64,000 nucleotides of DNA, taken from NCBI GenBank assembly GCA_052389435.1, contig JBQTIB010000024.1, positions 1-64,000 on the forward strand, in the 5' to 3' direction. Made by a program: the position numbers and the translations under genes. Under the pieces are notes generated by a model. That model worked only from the letters and a program-made list of their open reading frames with translations. It was not told the DNA's origin and did no database searches. Of the stretch, positions 52,046 through 60,618 are shown in pieces. Each line of letters starts with the position of its first letter. Within the stretch, counting starts at the first letter, position 1. This DNA is from JBQTKD01 sp052389435 (GTDB taxonomy: Bacteria; Actinomycetota; Actinomycetes; Sporichthyales; Sporichthyaceae).

Positions 52046-52380
52046 ACCGCCAGTGTGCTGACGTACCGTCAGATCGGCCCGGTTTCCTGCGCCTACGACC
52101 GTTGCACATCCTCGCTACTCGGCGGGCGTTCCGTCGTCGCGGACTGGGACTGGACACAACCCGGGAGGCAGGCGTCCCGCTGTGTCTCAGGTGGCTCCAT
52201 GATGGATTCCTACGGGCGCGCGCTACGTACGACGGGTGAACTGCCGTGGGACTACGGGCTGATTTGCTCGGGTGACGCGCCAGTACCAGCGATAATGCGG
52301 CTCTGGCCCGCGGTTTTCCTTTGTCGGGTGACCGGGAACGAACCGGCATGGCCCGCTTGGAAGCGAAGCGCGACGAATTT
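52046..52380. other. Intergenic, no gene recognised
   Basis: Between the convergent spermidine-synthase-like and merB genes. GC is somewhat lower than around it, and short open frames on both strands show no family motif. It may be decayed sequence. Confidence 0.4.
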
Positions 52381-53340
52381 CTATTCCTTCGTGAGCAGGC
52401 CGCCGAAGATCGCACGGCCGAGTCCTGCTGCTTCGTCTACGTCGCAGATCTCGCCGGTGACGGGCGCGTGGAGGGCAGCCCATCGGGTCGCACTGTGCGC
52501 GGAGGCGAACATGTTGATCGCGTCGCAGCAGACCTGTTCGGCGGGACCCACAAGGGTCCGGCGGCCGAGGAACACCGCCGATCCGGCGGGGGATTGGACG
52601 GCGCCGGTCGAGGCGACCTGGACGCTGATCGGGTCCTCGGTGATCTCGTCCGTCGTGTCGACGGTGACGGCTCGGCGAAGCATGGGCGCGATGCCGAGTG
52701 CGTCCACCGCGCACATCGCCCAAACTTGTGGGCCGTTCTCGATCAGTACACGGTGCCTGGTCGGACGGGTGGAGAACGGGTAGATCGCCTGCAGGCTTCC
52801 GGTGTGATCCAGCGTCACGAAGTCCTGCGCCGCGAGGTCGCGCAGCACCTCGACGGCGGGGCGCCCGAAAGGGTCGGCGATGCGGTCGAGCAGCGCGGCG
52901 GTCGGCGGGCTACCGGACGCGGCCATGCCCTCCAGAAGCGCCCGCTGTACCGCGCGCATCCCGCCCTCGACCGCCGCCAGGCGGCCCCGGCCGTCGCGGC
53001 CAAGGAGGTCGAGGGGTCTGGCGGCGCCGCGCGCGATCGGGGTCGCGGCAGCGAGGACTGCGCGGAGTTCAGCGACCGAGGGCGCACCCGCGACCGTTCC
53101 GTCGGGGCTGCGGTGCAGGCGACAGGACATCGAGGCCTGGGTCCCCGGCGAGGTAAACGGGTCCAGTCCGTTCACCAGCAGCGTGGGCGAACCCGTCATT
53201 CCCCAGCGTCGCGCGGCGGCCTCGTTTTCGATCTCCACCACCCTGACGTGCGCAGGTCGAGCGTCCAGCGCCTCGTGCGCGCGGTCGAGAAGCACCTGCG
53301 CGTTGGGGCACCCGTACACGGACAGCAGCGTGAGCAGCAT
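52381..53340 (-). CDS. merB: Organomercurial lyase (MerB) with N-terminal thioredoxin-like domain
   Basis: A 319-aa protein. Residues 1-95 look thioredoxin-like, with YGCPNAQVLLDRA and cis-Pro in GSPTLLVNGLDPF. Residues 120 onward are MerB: catalytic Cys210 and Asp213 (WAMCAVDALG) and the second Cys pair at 271-272 (EQVCCDAINMF), spaced as in the classic C96/D99/C159 site. It protonolyses the C-Hg bond of organomercurials. The N-terminal Cys may deliver substrate or accept Hg(II). It is divergent from merR. No mercuric reductase gene lies in the window. Confidence 0.9.
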   Translation of the reverse strand: MLLTLLSVYGCPNAQVLLDRAHEALDARPAHVRVVEIENEAAARRWGMTGSPTLLVNGLDPFTSPGTQASMSCRLHRSPDGTVAGAPSVAELRAVLAAATPIARGAARPLDLLGRDGRGRLAAVEGGMRAVQRALLEGMAASGSPPTAALLDRIADPFGRPAVEVLRDLAAQDFVTLDHTGSLQAIYPFSTRPTRHRVLIENGPQVWAMCAVDALGIAPMLRRAVTVDTTDEITEDPISVQVASTGAVQSPAGSAVFLGRRTLVGPAEQVCCDAINMFASAHSATRWAALHAPVTGEICDVDEAAGLGRAIFGGLLTKE

Positions 53341-53348
53341 GCGCGGAC

Positions 53349-53378
53349 GGTAGATGTTCCAGCACGGTGGAAGGTCAA
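53349..53378 (-). promoter_or_regulatory. MerR-type operator/promoter for merB
   Basis: On the minus strand, TTGACC (-35, 53373-53378) and TCTACC (-10, 53349-53354) are 18 bases apart. The dyad TTCCA-N6-TGGAA (53357-53372) fills the spacer, the long-spacer layout activated by MerR proteins. The merB ATG lies about 8 bases after the -10, so its message is nearly leaderless. Confidence 0.7.
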
Positions 53379-53395
53379 GGCCTACTCTGGCGCCC

Positions 53396-53821
53396 ATGCA
53401 GATCGGAAGCCTCGCCCAAGCGGGCGGTGTCAGCGCTAAGACGATCCGGTTCTACGAGCAGCGCGGCCTGCTCCCGCCCCCTCCCCGCACCGAGGGCGGC
53501 TACCGGGACTATCCGCTCGGGGCCGTCCAGCGGCTGCGATTCATTCGGGACGCCCAGGCCGCCGGTCTTCGACTCTCCGCCATCGCGGGCATTCTCGACC
53601 TTCGCGACAGCGGGCAGGCTCCCTGCGACCGGGTTCAGGTCGTCATCGCCGAGCACTTGGAACAGATCGAGCATCGCCTCGCGGACCTGCGAGCGACCCG
53701 GGCGCTCCTGCGGGAGCTAGCATTACGCGCCACCGACGTCGACCCGAGCACGTGCGCGGAGGAAGAGATCTGCACCATCCTCGCCCGAGGCGCACCGGAA
53801 TCCAAAGGGAGCGTCCGATGA
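53396..53821 (+). CDS. merR: MerR family regulator, mercury-type
   Basis: A 141-aa protein with the MerR HTH (IGSLAQAGGVSAKTIRFYE), a coiled-coil dimer helix and three cysteines at 77 (APCDRV), 120 and 126 (STCAEEEIC). Their number and spacing match the Hg(II) site of MerR. It should activate the divergent merB promoter by untwisting the long spacer. The stop overlaps the next ATG. Confidence 0.88.
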   Translation: MQIGSLAQAGGVSAKTIRFYEQRGLLPPPPRTEGGYRDYPLGAVQRLRFIRDAQAAGLRLSAIAGILDLRDSGQAPCDRVQVVIAEHLEQIEHRLADLRATRALLRELALRATDVDPSTCAEEEICTILARGAPESKGSVR

Positions 53822-54117
53822 CGTCGCAGATTCCCCGCGACGCGGAACAGAGCGACGGGTGCTGCTGGTGCTGCGGCCAGGCAAAGCCCGACAATCAGCT
53901 GCACCGCCTCGGCGCTCGTCCCGAGGCGGCCGTGTGTCGCGATTGCATTCCCGAACTCCATCGGCGAGCTCGCGACGGCGGGGAACTCTCGGCCATCGCG
54001 CGCAAGCTTGGCGCGGCGGGCGACAGCGTCCGAGGCTTCGTGGTAGCCGCCGACCTCCACCGGCGGCCGGTCATCGGACCGGTGCTGCTCTGGGTGAACC
54101 GTCGCTCGCGTTTCTGA
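53818..54117 (+). CDS. Small Cys-rich zinc-ribbon-like protein
   Basis: A 99-aa protein with CCWCCGQAK near residue 15 and VCRDC near 42, a four-cysteine ribbon that may bind zinc or mercury, then a helical and basic C-terminus. No family is recognised. It is coupled to merR by an ATGA overlap and may be a mercury-binding or regulatory accessory (inference). Confidence 0.65.
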   Translation: MTSQIPRDAEQSDGCCWCCGQAKPDNQLHRLGARPEAAVCRDCIPELHRRARDGGELSAIARKLGAAGDSVRGFVVAADLHRRPVIGPVLLWVNRRSRF

Positions 54118-54156
54118 GTTGTCACTGCTGTTGCCGCGCCCCGACGACTAGCCTGC

Positions 54157-54278
54157 GCAGCTTGGGCCTGGAGGGCGAGCGCGTTGGCACCCTTGGCGGG
54201 CATTGGCGTTTCGACGAACGCGAGGTCCGTGCCCTCATGGCCGGCACGCGCGTGCGCCGCGCCGCCCAACTCGCCTGA
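54157..54278 (+). pseudogene. Helix-turn-helix (excisionase/MerR-like) relic
   Basis: A short frame encodes GGHWRFDEREVRALMAGTR, the end of an excisionase or MerR-like DNA-binding domain, and a stop at 54278. There is no N-terminal half. The remaining bases of the 450-base gap to the next gene hold no recognisable coding sequence. Confidence 0.4.
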
Positions 54279-54568
54279 CACCCGCGGTCAGGCTCATCCG
54301 TACACACCGCGGCTGTGGTGGTCTGCCGTTGCCGCGACGGGTCTCGCCGTCAAGAGCGCCCGTGCCCAACCTGCGGCGAACACCCGCTGCGCGGGTCCCT
54401 ACCGCAGCCCGAGCCGGGCCGGTCGTGAACGGGCCAGCCTCGCTCGTCGCGGCGATAAAGGCCCTTGCGGGCAGGCCCAGTGAGACGGCTCGCCCGGCCA
54501 ACCGGCCACGCCGTCGAGCGGCGGTGCCACCCCACGCACCAACACCCTCGAAAGGACCCGATCCAGCC

Positions 54569-54868
54569 ATGTCCACATGCACTCGCATCGTGAGCACCCT
54601 GACCGCCGTCCTGCTCACCGCAGGCATCGCCCTGGCCGGGCCCGCGCGCGCCGCCGACGACTACCCGAGCTTCGACGAGGTCCTGTACGAGCGGCCCGTG
54701 AACGACGCGCTCATGCCCATAGGCGACGTCCTCGACGTGGTCGACCCCACCGGCGTCGAAGAGCAGGAGGGCGAGAGCGAGGTCGTCCTCCCCGCCGGGG
54801 AGGACGACGTTGCCGAGTTCGAGACTGCGCCTCCGGCCAAGAAGATCAAGCGTCCCGCGAAGCGCTGA
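54569..54868 (+). CDS. Small secreted acidic protein
   Basis: A 99-aa product with a signal peptide ending ARAADD. The short mature part is rich in Asp, Glu and Val (DVLDVVDPTGVEEQEGESE) and ends with a Lys-rich tail (KKIKRPAKR). No family is recognised. The ATG has AGGA 13 bases upstream, which is loose. It is convergent with the TIGR03118 relic. Confidence 0.55.
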   Translation: MSTCTRIVSTLTAVLLTAGIALAGPARAADDYPSFDEVLYERPVNDALMPIGDVLDVVDPTGVEEQEGESEVVLPAGEDDVAEFETAPPAKKIKRPAKR

Positions 54869-54926
54869 CAAGCCGCGCACGCGGTCCGGCATCGTCGCGC
54901 GGCGCAGGTGGACGCCACGGGCGGGG

Positions 54927-55330
54927 TCACTGGGACCAGGTGAGTCGACCGAAGATCCCGTCGACCTCCGGCCCGGGCCCGGCGGCGAAGTACAGCGCCT
55001 CGGCGGCGCCGAGACTCTGGCCGTTGCCGACCTTGATGTCCCACAGCCCGTCGATCTCCACCCGGTGTCCGTCCGGGCGGCGCAGGAAGTCCTTGACCTC
55101 GCGGGTGGCCGGGTCCAGCGCCACGATCGTGCCGTCGCCGAAGTTGGAGACCAGCAGCGCATCGTTGTAGGGGCCGAACCCGATCGCCGGTGCCTTGGCG
55201 ATGCCCCACGGTGCGTTCAGATACCGGCCGCCGTTCCACTTCGCGATCAGCTTGCCGCCGGGCGTGAACTCGGCCAGGCGACCCTCACCCGGTGCCGGTT
55301 CTTCCTCCCCGGCCTCGGCCCACGGTTCGT
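54927..55330 (-). pseudogene. TIGR03118-like beta-propeller protein, 5'-truncated
   Basis: The frame holds the C-terminal 130 residues of a TIGR03118 family protein: GRLAEFTPGG, NAPWGIAKAPAIGFGP, DALLVSNFGDGTIVALDP and GLWDIKVGNG. It ends SQ and a stop. No signal peptide or N-terminal propeller blades exist upstream; the sequence beyond 55330 changes character, so the gene was cut by an insertion or deletion. Confidence 0.6.
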
Positions 55331-55366
55331 CAGATTGTATCTCTGTAGGAGTTCCTCGGTCCGATT

Positions 55367-56175
55367 CTAATGCACCCTCACGTTCAGCAGGCGGCTCGCT
55401 CGCAGGAGTGGCGGGGTGTTCTCCAGGAGGTCGATCTCGGCGTCGACGGTGGCGGTCTTCTCGACGATGCCGCGGACCTTTCCCGGTCGGTTTCGCCGTT
55501 GAGCGGGATCCAGACGGCCCAGCAGATCAGGCTCGTGCCGTGCTTGGAGGCGAATCGGACCCCGGAGGGTTCGCTGCCGTCGGTCAGGAGCTGGCGGCGG
55601 ATCCAGGCGCCCGCGGCGACGGTGGCGTGGCGGTCGCTCCCGGCGAGCAGGCTGAGGTCCACTCGCGGTGGGTCGTTTTGGAGTTCGGGCGTCGGGGCCC
55701 ACGCGTCGACGGCGCGGCGCAGTGCGGCGACGGTTTCGGCGTGGCCGACGTCCACGAACCACGGGGTGGCGCCGCGGCGCAGTCGCAGCGTCGTGAGCTT
55801 CCTGGCGACGCGCCAGGACCGGGCGATCTGCCCCGGTGGCATGTGGCCGAGTTGCTCCCACTCCCTGCCGACGGGATCTCCGCTCGGGGGGTTGCCGGGG
55901 AAGATGGCGGCGAAGTCGATGCGGGCGGGATTGACGCTCGCGAGTGCCTCGACCAGGGCGGCGTCGGGGGTGGCCCCGCCGTAGAGGGTGACGTGCTCGG
56001 GAATGTCCCACCGGCCCCTCGCGGCCGGGTCGCCGGTCGGGATCGGCGGGTTCAGGGCCGAGTATTTGGCCTGGAAGACGCGGTGCAACAGTGCGGGGCC
56101 CCGCACCAGGACCAGGCCGGTGGCGCGGTCGCGCCACCGACCGGGGTCGATCTGCTCGAGGTCTCCACTCGTCAC
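55367..56175 (-). pseudogene. RES domain toxin with apparent frameshift
   Basis: From GTG 56175 the frame encodes a RES-type fold: LLHRVFQAKYSALNPP, GRWDIPEHVTLYGGATPDAAL, VEALASVNP and WFVDVGHAETV. RES toxins degrade NAD+. Near 55480-55492 the family-like sequence switches frame (GETDR then GKVRGIVEKTATVDAEID, ending LNVRVH at 55367). The unshifted frame ends in a run of Arg/Ser at 55384. A one-base loss would inactivate or alter the C-terminus. The antitoxin gene lies 26 bases upstream. Confidence 0.7.
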
Positions 56176-56201
56176 GACCGCGGATTCTTCCGAAGGCCCG
56201 C

Positions 56202-56582
56202 TCAGCCCTGCCAGGTGCCGTCGAGGAAGGCCTGCGCGGCCAGCAGCGTCTCCCGAATCCGGTTCTCCCGCAACGCGAGCACCGGAGGCTGCTCGTCGAG
56301 GTAGGGGTTCTCCCCCACGAACCACGCCCGCGCTACGTGGTCGGACTCCGCGTCGGCGATCGTCAACCAGATGCGGTGGGCCGCCCGCAGCCGAGTGGCC
56401 GCCCCGGCGTTCGGGTCGCCGCCGCCCTCGCGGGCCCACCGGTAGGGCAGCTTCGGGTCCTTGACCCCGGCGAGCGTGGCCACCAGTGTCGCGCCCAGGT
56501 GGCGGTTGAGCCGCTCAACGATCTCCCGCAGGCCGAGCTTCGTCGTTTCGACGTGCGCACCGGCGACCACATCGGTCGGCAT
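56202..56582 (-). CDS. Xre/MbcA/ParS-type antitoxin of res-xre module
   Basis: A 126-aa helical protein with an N-terminal HTH-like part (GLREIVERLNRHLGATLVATLAG) and the C-terminal toxin-binding block AAHRIWLTIADAESDHVARAWFVGENPYLD, characteristic of MbcA/ParS/Xre antitoxins. It neutralises the RES NADase. Normal length; the ATG has GGAG upstream. It is the first gene of the pair and probably autoregulated. Confidence 0.8.
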   Translation of the reverse strand: MPTDVVAGAHVETTKLGLREIVERLNRHLGATLVATLAGVKDPKLPYRWAREGGGDPNAGAATRLRAAHRIWLTIADAESDHVARAWFVGENPYLDEQPPVLALRENRIRETLLAAQAFLDGTWQG

Positions 56583-56755
56583 GGCAACTCCTTCGGTCGA
56601 CTTCAGGACCGTACCGGACGTCCACTGCCCTGTACACCTTCTTTACCACCTCTGCATCTACCGGCAACGTGCTCGGGCACAGCGTTTGTTCCCAACCCTC
56701 AAGGCCCGGGGCCGTGCCGAGTGCCGGTTCGGGCGCTCCCGGCGACGGGAAGCGA

Positions 56756-56823
56756 CCGGCCTGCGGCCGGGGATTCGGTCGGCCCTACGGGCCGGCTCTG
56801 TCCGCCGCGACCCGGTGGGTCGC
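56756..56823 (-). terminator. Cluster of three short GC hairpins
   Basis: Perfect short stems occur at 56756-56770 (CCGGCC/GGCCGG), 56781-56793 (GGCCC/GGGCC) and 56807-56823 (GCGACCC/GGGTCGC). They lie 39 bases past the phosphoesterase stop. They could form a transcription end without a U-tract. No gene is seen in the 279-base gap. Confidence 0.35.
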
Positions 56824-56861
56824 TGGTGGCGGGCCGCCGGGCATCCTGCGATCCGCGCGGC

Positions 56862-57791
56862 TCAGCAGATCGTCGCGCTGTCGAACGCCTTGCCCTGCTG
56901 ATCCACTGCGCGGACGATCAACCGATCCGGGTATGCCTCGATCTCGAGGAAGTGCCGCACCGAGGCTGACACGACCGTGTCGTCGTTGCGCCCGGTCGGT
57001 CGAAGCTTCGCGGCGGCACCGGACACCACGTAGGTGGTGCCGTCGATGATTCGGCTGCGTTGGTAGTCGTGGTCGTGTCCGGCAAGCACGAGCGGGACTC
57101 GATGGCGGCGCAGCAGCGGCGCGAACGCGTTGCGCACGTCGCGGGACGAGCCGTGTTCTCCGGCGGAGAACATCGGATGGTGCATCGCCACGACGGTCCA
57201 CCGTGCCTCGGAGTCGTCGAGAGCCTCCTTCAGGAACGCGAGCTGGTCCGGATCGCGGGGCCGGTTGCTGTCGAGCACGACCACCTTGACGGGGCCGATC
57301 TGCCGGGTGAACCAAGCCCCGGGCTGCCCCAGCGCCGTCAGCTGCGCGGGACCGTAGCCCGACGCGACGTCGTGGTTGCCGAGCGCGGCGAGCAGCGGGG
57401 TGCCCCCGCGCAGGACCGCGCTGAAGGGCTGTAGGACGGCCGGGCCCATCTTGTCCGGATTTCCGTCCTCGTAGATGTTGTCTCCGAGCAGCAGCAGCCC
57501 GCCCCACCCGGCCGGGCCTCCCTCGCGCGCCATAGCGTCCGCGGTCGCCTGTTCCTGTGCGTCCGCGGTGCCGATGTCCCCGGCGACCGCCAGCCGCACC
57601 AGCGGCGCGCCCGTCGACGCCGACGGCGGGCTGCATTCCTTGGCGACTTGGGGAGTTTGACTGCCTGTCCCCGGCAGCGGAATGGCGCACGAAGTCAGCG
57701 TGGCGAGGGCGCCCACTCCGAGGAGCAGGCGCCGGCATCGTCGAAGAAATCCTGCGCGTTTTCGGGCGGTCGTCGTGTGCACCCGGCCCAT
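56862..57791 (-). CDS. Exported metallophosphoesterase lipoprotein
   Basis: A 309-aa product with a basic n-region, helix and lipobox LTSC near residue 31. The purple-acid-phosphatase-like calcineurin core has VAGDIGTAD, LLGDNIYEDG, ALGNHDVASG, MHHPMFSAGEHG and AGHDHDYQR, so all metal ligands are present. It is probably a surface phosphatase. It follows ccdA copy 2 in the same direction; a GTG overlapping the ccdA stop is an alternative, coupled start, but the ATG precedes a normal signal peptide. Confidence 0.88.
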   Translation of the reverse strand: MGRVHTTTARKRAGFLRRCRRLLLGVGALATLTSCAIPLPGTGSQTPQVAKECSPPSASTGAPLVRLAVAGDIGTADAQEQATADAMAREGGPAGWGGLLLLGDNIYEDGNPDKMGPAVLQPFSAVLRGGTPLLAALGNHDVASGYGPAQLTALGQPGAWFTRQIGPVKVVVLDSNRPRDPDQLAFLKEALDDSEARWTVVAMHHPMFSAGEHGSSRDVRNAFAPLLRRHRVPLVLAGHDHDYQRSRIIDGTTYVVSGAAAKLRPTGRNDDTVVSASVRHFLEIEAYPDRLIVRAVDQQGKAFDSATIC

Positions 57792-57868
57792 TGTCCCGCC
57801 GCGCCGCCGAGACGGCGCCGAGGCCGCTGCGCGCCGGCCTCGTCGGCGCCCGTTCGCTGTCGTGTTCT

Positions 57869-58633
57869 TCACAGCACCGTCGTGAAGCCGGCCGTCCAGA
57901 TGCGCATTTGGATGGACACCTCGGTCCAGAGTCCGCTGACGAGCAGTATCCCGAGCACGCACAACATCGCCCCGCCGGTGCGCATCACCACCAGATGGTG
58001 AGCCCGCACCCAGCTCACCGCCCCGAGCAGGCGGCGCATGCCCAGGGCCATGCCGACGAACGGGAGCCCGAGACCCAGGCTGTAGAGCAGGGTCAGGAAC
58101 GCTCCGCGGCCCGCGCTGGCGCTGTCGAAGGCCAACGCCTGCACCGCACCTAGTGTCGGACCGATGCAGGGCGCCCACCCGACGCCGAACAGCACGCCGA
58201 GCAATGGAGCTGCGAGCAGGCTCGCCGGGGGCGCGCGGTGCAGGAAGCGGAACTCTCGCTGCATCGTCGGAATCAGACCGAGAAAGCTCAACCCGAGCAG
58301 GATCGTGAGCGCTCCGAGGACCCGGTTGATCGTCTGCTCGCGTGCCACCAACTCGGCGCCGACGTATCCGAACAGTGCGCCGAACGAGACGAAGACCGCG
58401 GTGAAGCCGAGGATGAACAGGCTGGTTCCGACCAGCAGCCGCCCCCGGCGCGCCTCGCCGAGGTCCGCGCCGGTCAGACCGGTCACGTAGGACAGGTAGC
58501 CGGGCACCAGGGGCAACACGCAGGGCGAGGCGAAGGAGATCAGGCCGGCGAGCAGCGCGATGGGTGCGGCCAGCACAAGGGATCCGGAGCCGACGGTTTC
58601 GGCGACGGAGGCCCCCACCGAACTCGGCACCAT
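57869..58633 (-). CDS. ccdA: CcdA/DsbD-beta-type cytochrome c biogenesis membrane protein, copy 2
   Basis: A 254-aa protein of six helices with redox cysteines in ASPCVLPLVPGYLSYVTG and GWAPCIGPTLG. It is the same length as, and nearly identical in core to, copy 1 at 30716. It relays electrons outward to TlpA/ResA-type thiol proteins. The dyad at 58697 is 63 bases upstream. The operon continues into a phosphoesterase lipoprotein gene. Confidence 0.92.
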   Translation of the reverse strand: MVPSSVGASVAETVGSGSLVLAAPIALLAGLISFASPCVLPLVPGYLSYVTGLTGADLGEARRGRLLVGTSLFILGFTAVFVSFGALFGYVGAELVAREQTINRVLGALTILLGLSFLGLIPTMQREFRFLHRAPPASLLAAPLLGVLFGVGWAPCIGPTLGAVQALAFDSASAGRGAFLTLLYSLGLGLPFVGMALGMRRLLGAVSWVRAHHLVVMRTGGAMLCVLGILLVSGLWTEVSIQMRIWTAGFTTVL

Positions 58634-58696
58634 GGCGCGTCTCCGTCAGGGCAGGGTTGTCGGTGCGCGGCCAACGGCGCGACGTCGGGCGCAATC

Positions 58697-58713
58697 TACT
58701 ATGCGTCGTAGGT
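58697..58713. promoter_or_regulatory. BlaI-type operator, TACTAT-N5-GTAGGT
   Basis: 6+5+6 dyad with a weaker right arm, spacer GCGTC, 63 bases before ccdA copy 2. The minus-strand arm gives CATAGT, usable as a -10 box. Confidence 0.7.
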
Positions 58714-58945
58714 CTCGAGCTCTAGGAGGGAGGCCTGGCCGACTCGAATCGCTGTCGGCGGTGTCCTAGTGCACGAGCTGAAGGGCGCACGCAGGCCTGT
58801 CCCCAGTCCGGTCTTCGACAAGGTCCCCGATCTCGGCACTGACTCCGGCCGACGTCCACGCCGGTCGGGTACGCCGGCTCGGCAAGTGTGCCGATGCTGC
58901 CGATCCTCGGCGTGATCGCCGGTAGGCGGGCGGCGGGGCGGCGTC

Positions 58946-58962
58946 TACTATCCCGAGTAGGA
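58946..58962. promoter_or_regulatory. BlaI-type operator, TACTAT-N5-GTAGGA
   Basis: 6+5+6 dyad with spacer CCCGA, 96 bases before blaI copy 2, implying autoregulation. The 425-base gap to ccdA holds two dyads but no gene that I recognise. Confidence 0.72.
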
Positions 58963-59058
58963 GTGGAACGGCCCGACGACGGAGCGGGTGGCCCACTGGG
59001 CGCCTTGCCGGGGGATGATGTCCGGCAAGGAAACGTCTGAAAGCGGGGAGATCGGCGG

Positions 59059-59460
59059 ATGCGGCGCATCGGCGAACTCGAGGCCGAGATCATGTCGCGG
59101 CTGTGGAGTGCGGATTCGCCTCGGACGGTCCGCGATCTGCTGACGGATCTGAGTCCGGAGCGACCGTTGGCGTACACGACGGTACAGACGGTCATGGACA
59201 ACCTGCGCCGCAAGGGTTTTCTGGTGCGCGAACCCGTCGGCCGGGCCTACGCCTACCGGCCGGTTATGACGCGAGAGCAGTACACGGCCAGCCTGATGGG
59301 CGAGGCGCTGGACGCCAGCTCGGACCGCAGCGCGACGCTGGTGGCGTTCATCGAGGCGCTCAACGCCCGGGAGGCGGCGGAGTTGCGCGCCGCCCTCGAC
59401 GGCCGCGCTGGGTTCCGCGTCCCGCGGCGTCCCTCGAGTCGTCGCAGAGGCGGGGGCTGA
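59059..59460 (+). CDS. blaI: BlaI/MecI/CopY-family winged-helix repressor, copy 2
   Basis: A 133-aa protein with MRRIGELEAEIMSRLW, recognition region AYTTVQTVMDNLRRKGFL, wing GRAYAYRPV and dimer helices SDRSATLVAFIEAL. It is clearly paralogous to copy 1, with the same recognition-helix core YTTV-TVMD, so both should read the same dyads. The stop overlaps the ATG of the M56 gene by one base. Confidence 0.92.
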   Translation: MRRIGELEAEIMSRLWSADSPRTVRDLLTDLSPERPLAYTTVQTVMDNLRRKGFLVREPVGRAYAYRPVMTREQYTASLMGEALDASSDRSATLVAFIEALNAREAAELRAALDGRAGFRVPRRPSSRRRGGG

Positions 59461-60374
59461 TGGTGATCGGATTGGTGCTGTGGGCCTGGGCACTGCTGGT
59501 GGCCTACGCCTTTCCGATCGCCATGAGTCGGGCGTCTTGGCCGAGCCGCGCGCCGCGCCTGGCCGTCCTGGTGTGGCAGTCCGCGAGCCTGTCCTTCCTG
59601 GCCGCCGTCGTCGTGGGCGCCTTGGCGCTCGCGGTGCCCGGTGCCGGGTTGGTGGCCCAGATCGACCACCTCGCCGAGCAGTGCGTGACCGTCTACCGGC
59701 AGGCCACCGAGACCCCGGCGGGGATGGCCGTCTGCTTCTCCGGCCTGGCGTTGGGCGTGGCCGTGCTTGGCCGGGTCGTGTGGTGTGTGGGTGGGGGACT
59801 GCGCCGCAACGGGCGTCGTCGTCGAGCGCACGCCGAGGGATTGCGGATGGTCGCTCGCCACGATCGGTCCCTGGGCGTGCTCGTGGTGGACCATCCGGTT
59901 CGACACGCCTACTGCCTCCCTGGTCGTGGCGGCGCGATCGTCGTCACCAGCGCTGCGCTGGAGGGTCTGCGACCGGTGGAACTGGCGGCGGTGCTCGCCC
60001 ACGAGCGCGCGCACGCCAGCGCGCGCCACCACCTCGTGGTGGCCCTGTCGACCGGCCTGCATGCCTCCTGCCCGCCGGTCGCTGTGTTCCGCTGCGCGGC
60101 CCAGGCGGTTCCCGTGCTGGTGGAGATGGCGGCGGACGACGTCGCCGGCCGGGCCGTCGGCCGCTCGCGCGTCGCGGCCGCGTTGGCCGCCTTCGTCGAG
60201 GCACCGACGGCCCCGGCCGCTGCACTGGCGGTGTCCGGGCCCGGGGCCCTGGGCAGGATCGAGCGGTTGATGGGTCCCGCGCGGCCACTGGGATTCGTAG
60301 GTGTGAGCGGTGGACTCGGCCTTGCCCTGGTCGTTCTCGCCCTGCCTGTTCTCGTGGCGGTGTCCCCGGCGTAG
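59460..60374 (+). CDS. M56 family (BlaR1/MecR1-like) membrane metalloprotease, copy 2
   Basis: A 304-aa protein with three N-terminal helices, zinc site HERAHASARHH with EMAADD downstream, conserved HAYCLPGRG before it and a last helix at the C-terminus. It lacks an external sensor domain, and unlike copy 1 has almost no tail after the last helix. It is the presumed protease that relieves BlaI repression. Translationally coupled to blaI copy 2. Confidence 0.88.
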   Translation: MVIGLVLWAWALLVAYAFPIAMSRASWPSRAPRLAVLVWQSASLSFLAAVVVGALALAVPGAGLVAQIDHLAEQCVTVYRQATETPAGMAVCFSGLALGVAVLGRVVWCVGGGLRRNGRRRRAHAEGLRMVARHDRSLGVLVVDHPVRHAYCLPGRGGAIVVTSAALEGLRPVELAAVLAHERAHASARHHLVVALSTGLHASCPPVAVFRCAAQAVPVLVEMAADDVAGRAVGRSRVAAALAAFVEAPTAPAAALAVSGPGALGRIERLMGPARPLGFVGVSGGLGLALVVLALPVLVAVSPA

Positions 60375-60618
60375 ATCGGTGGACGCCGTGTTGATCCTGG
60401 GCTCGGTGTCGGGCGGCGGTCCCAGCGCGGAGGTAGCGGCCGGTTGCGGTCGCCGCCGCGGTCGCGATCCGACCCGCGACGTGGCCACCTGGGTCAACCG
60501 GGTTCCGGCGCGCGGGTCGCCGTCCGCCAGTCCGGTGCGCGCATTCGCGACCGATCCGACCGGCAGAAACCCGAGCACCGGTTCGACCAGCACGGTCGCC
60601 GGTGGCAGCCGGTCGGCC

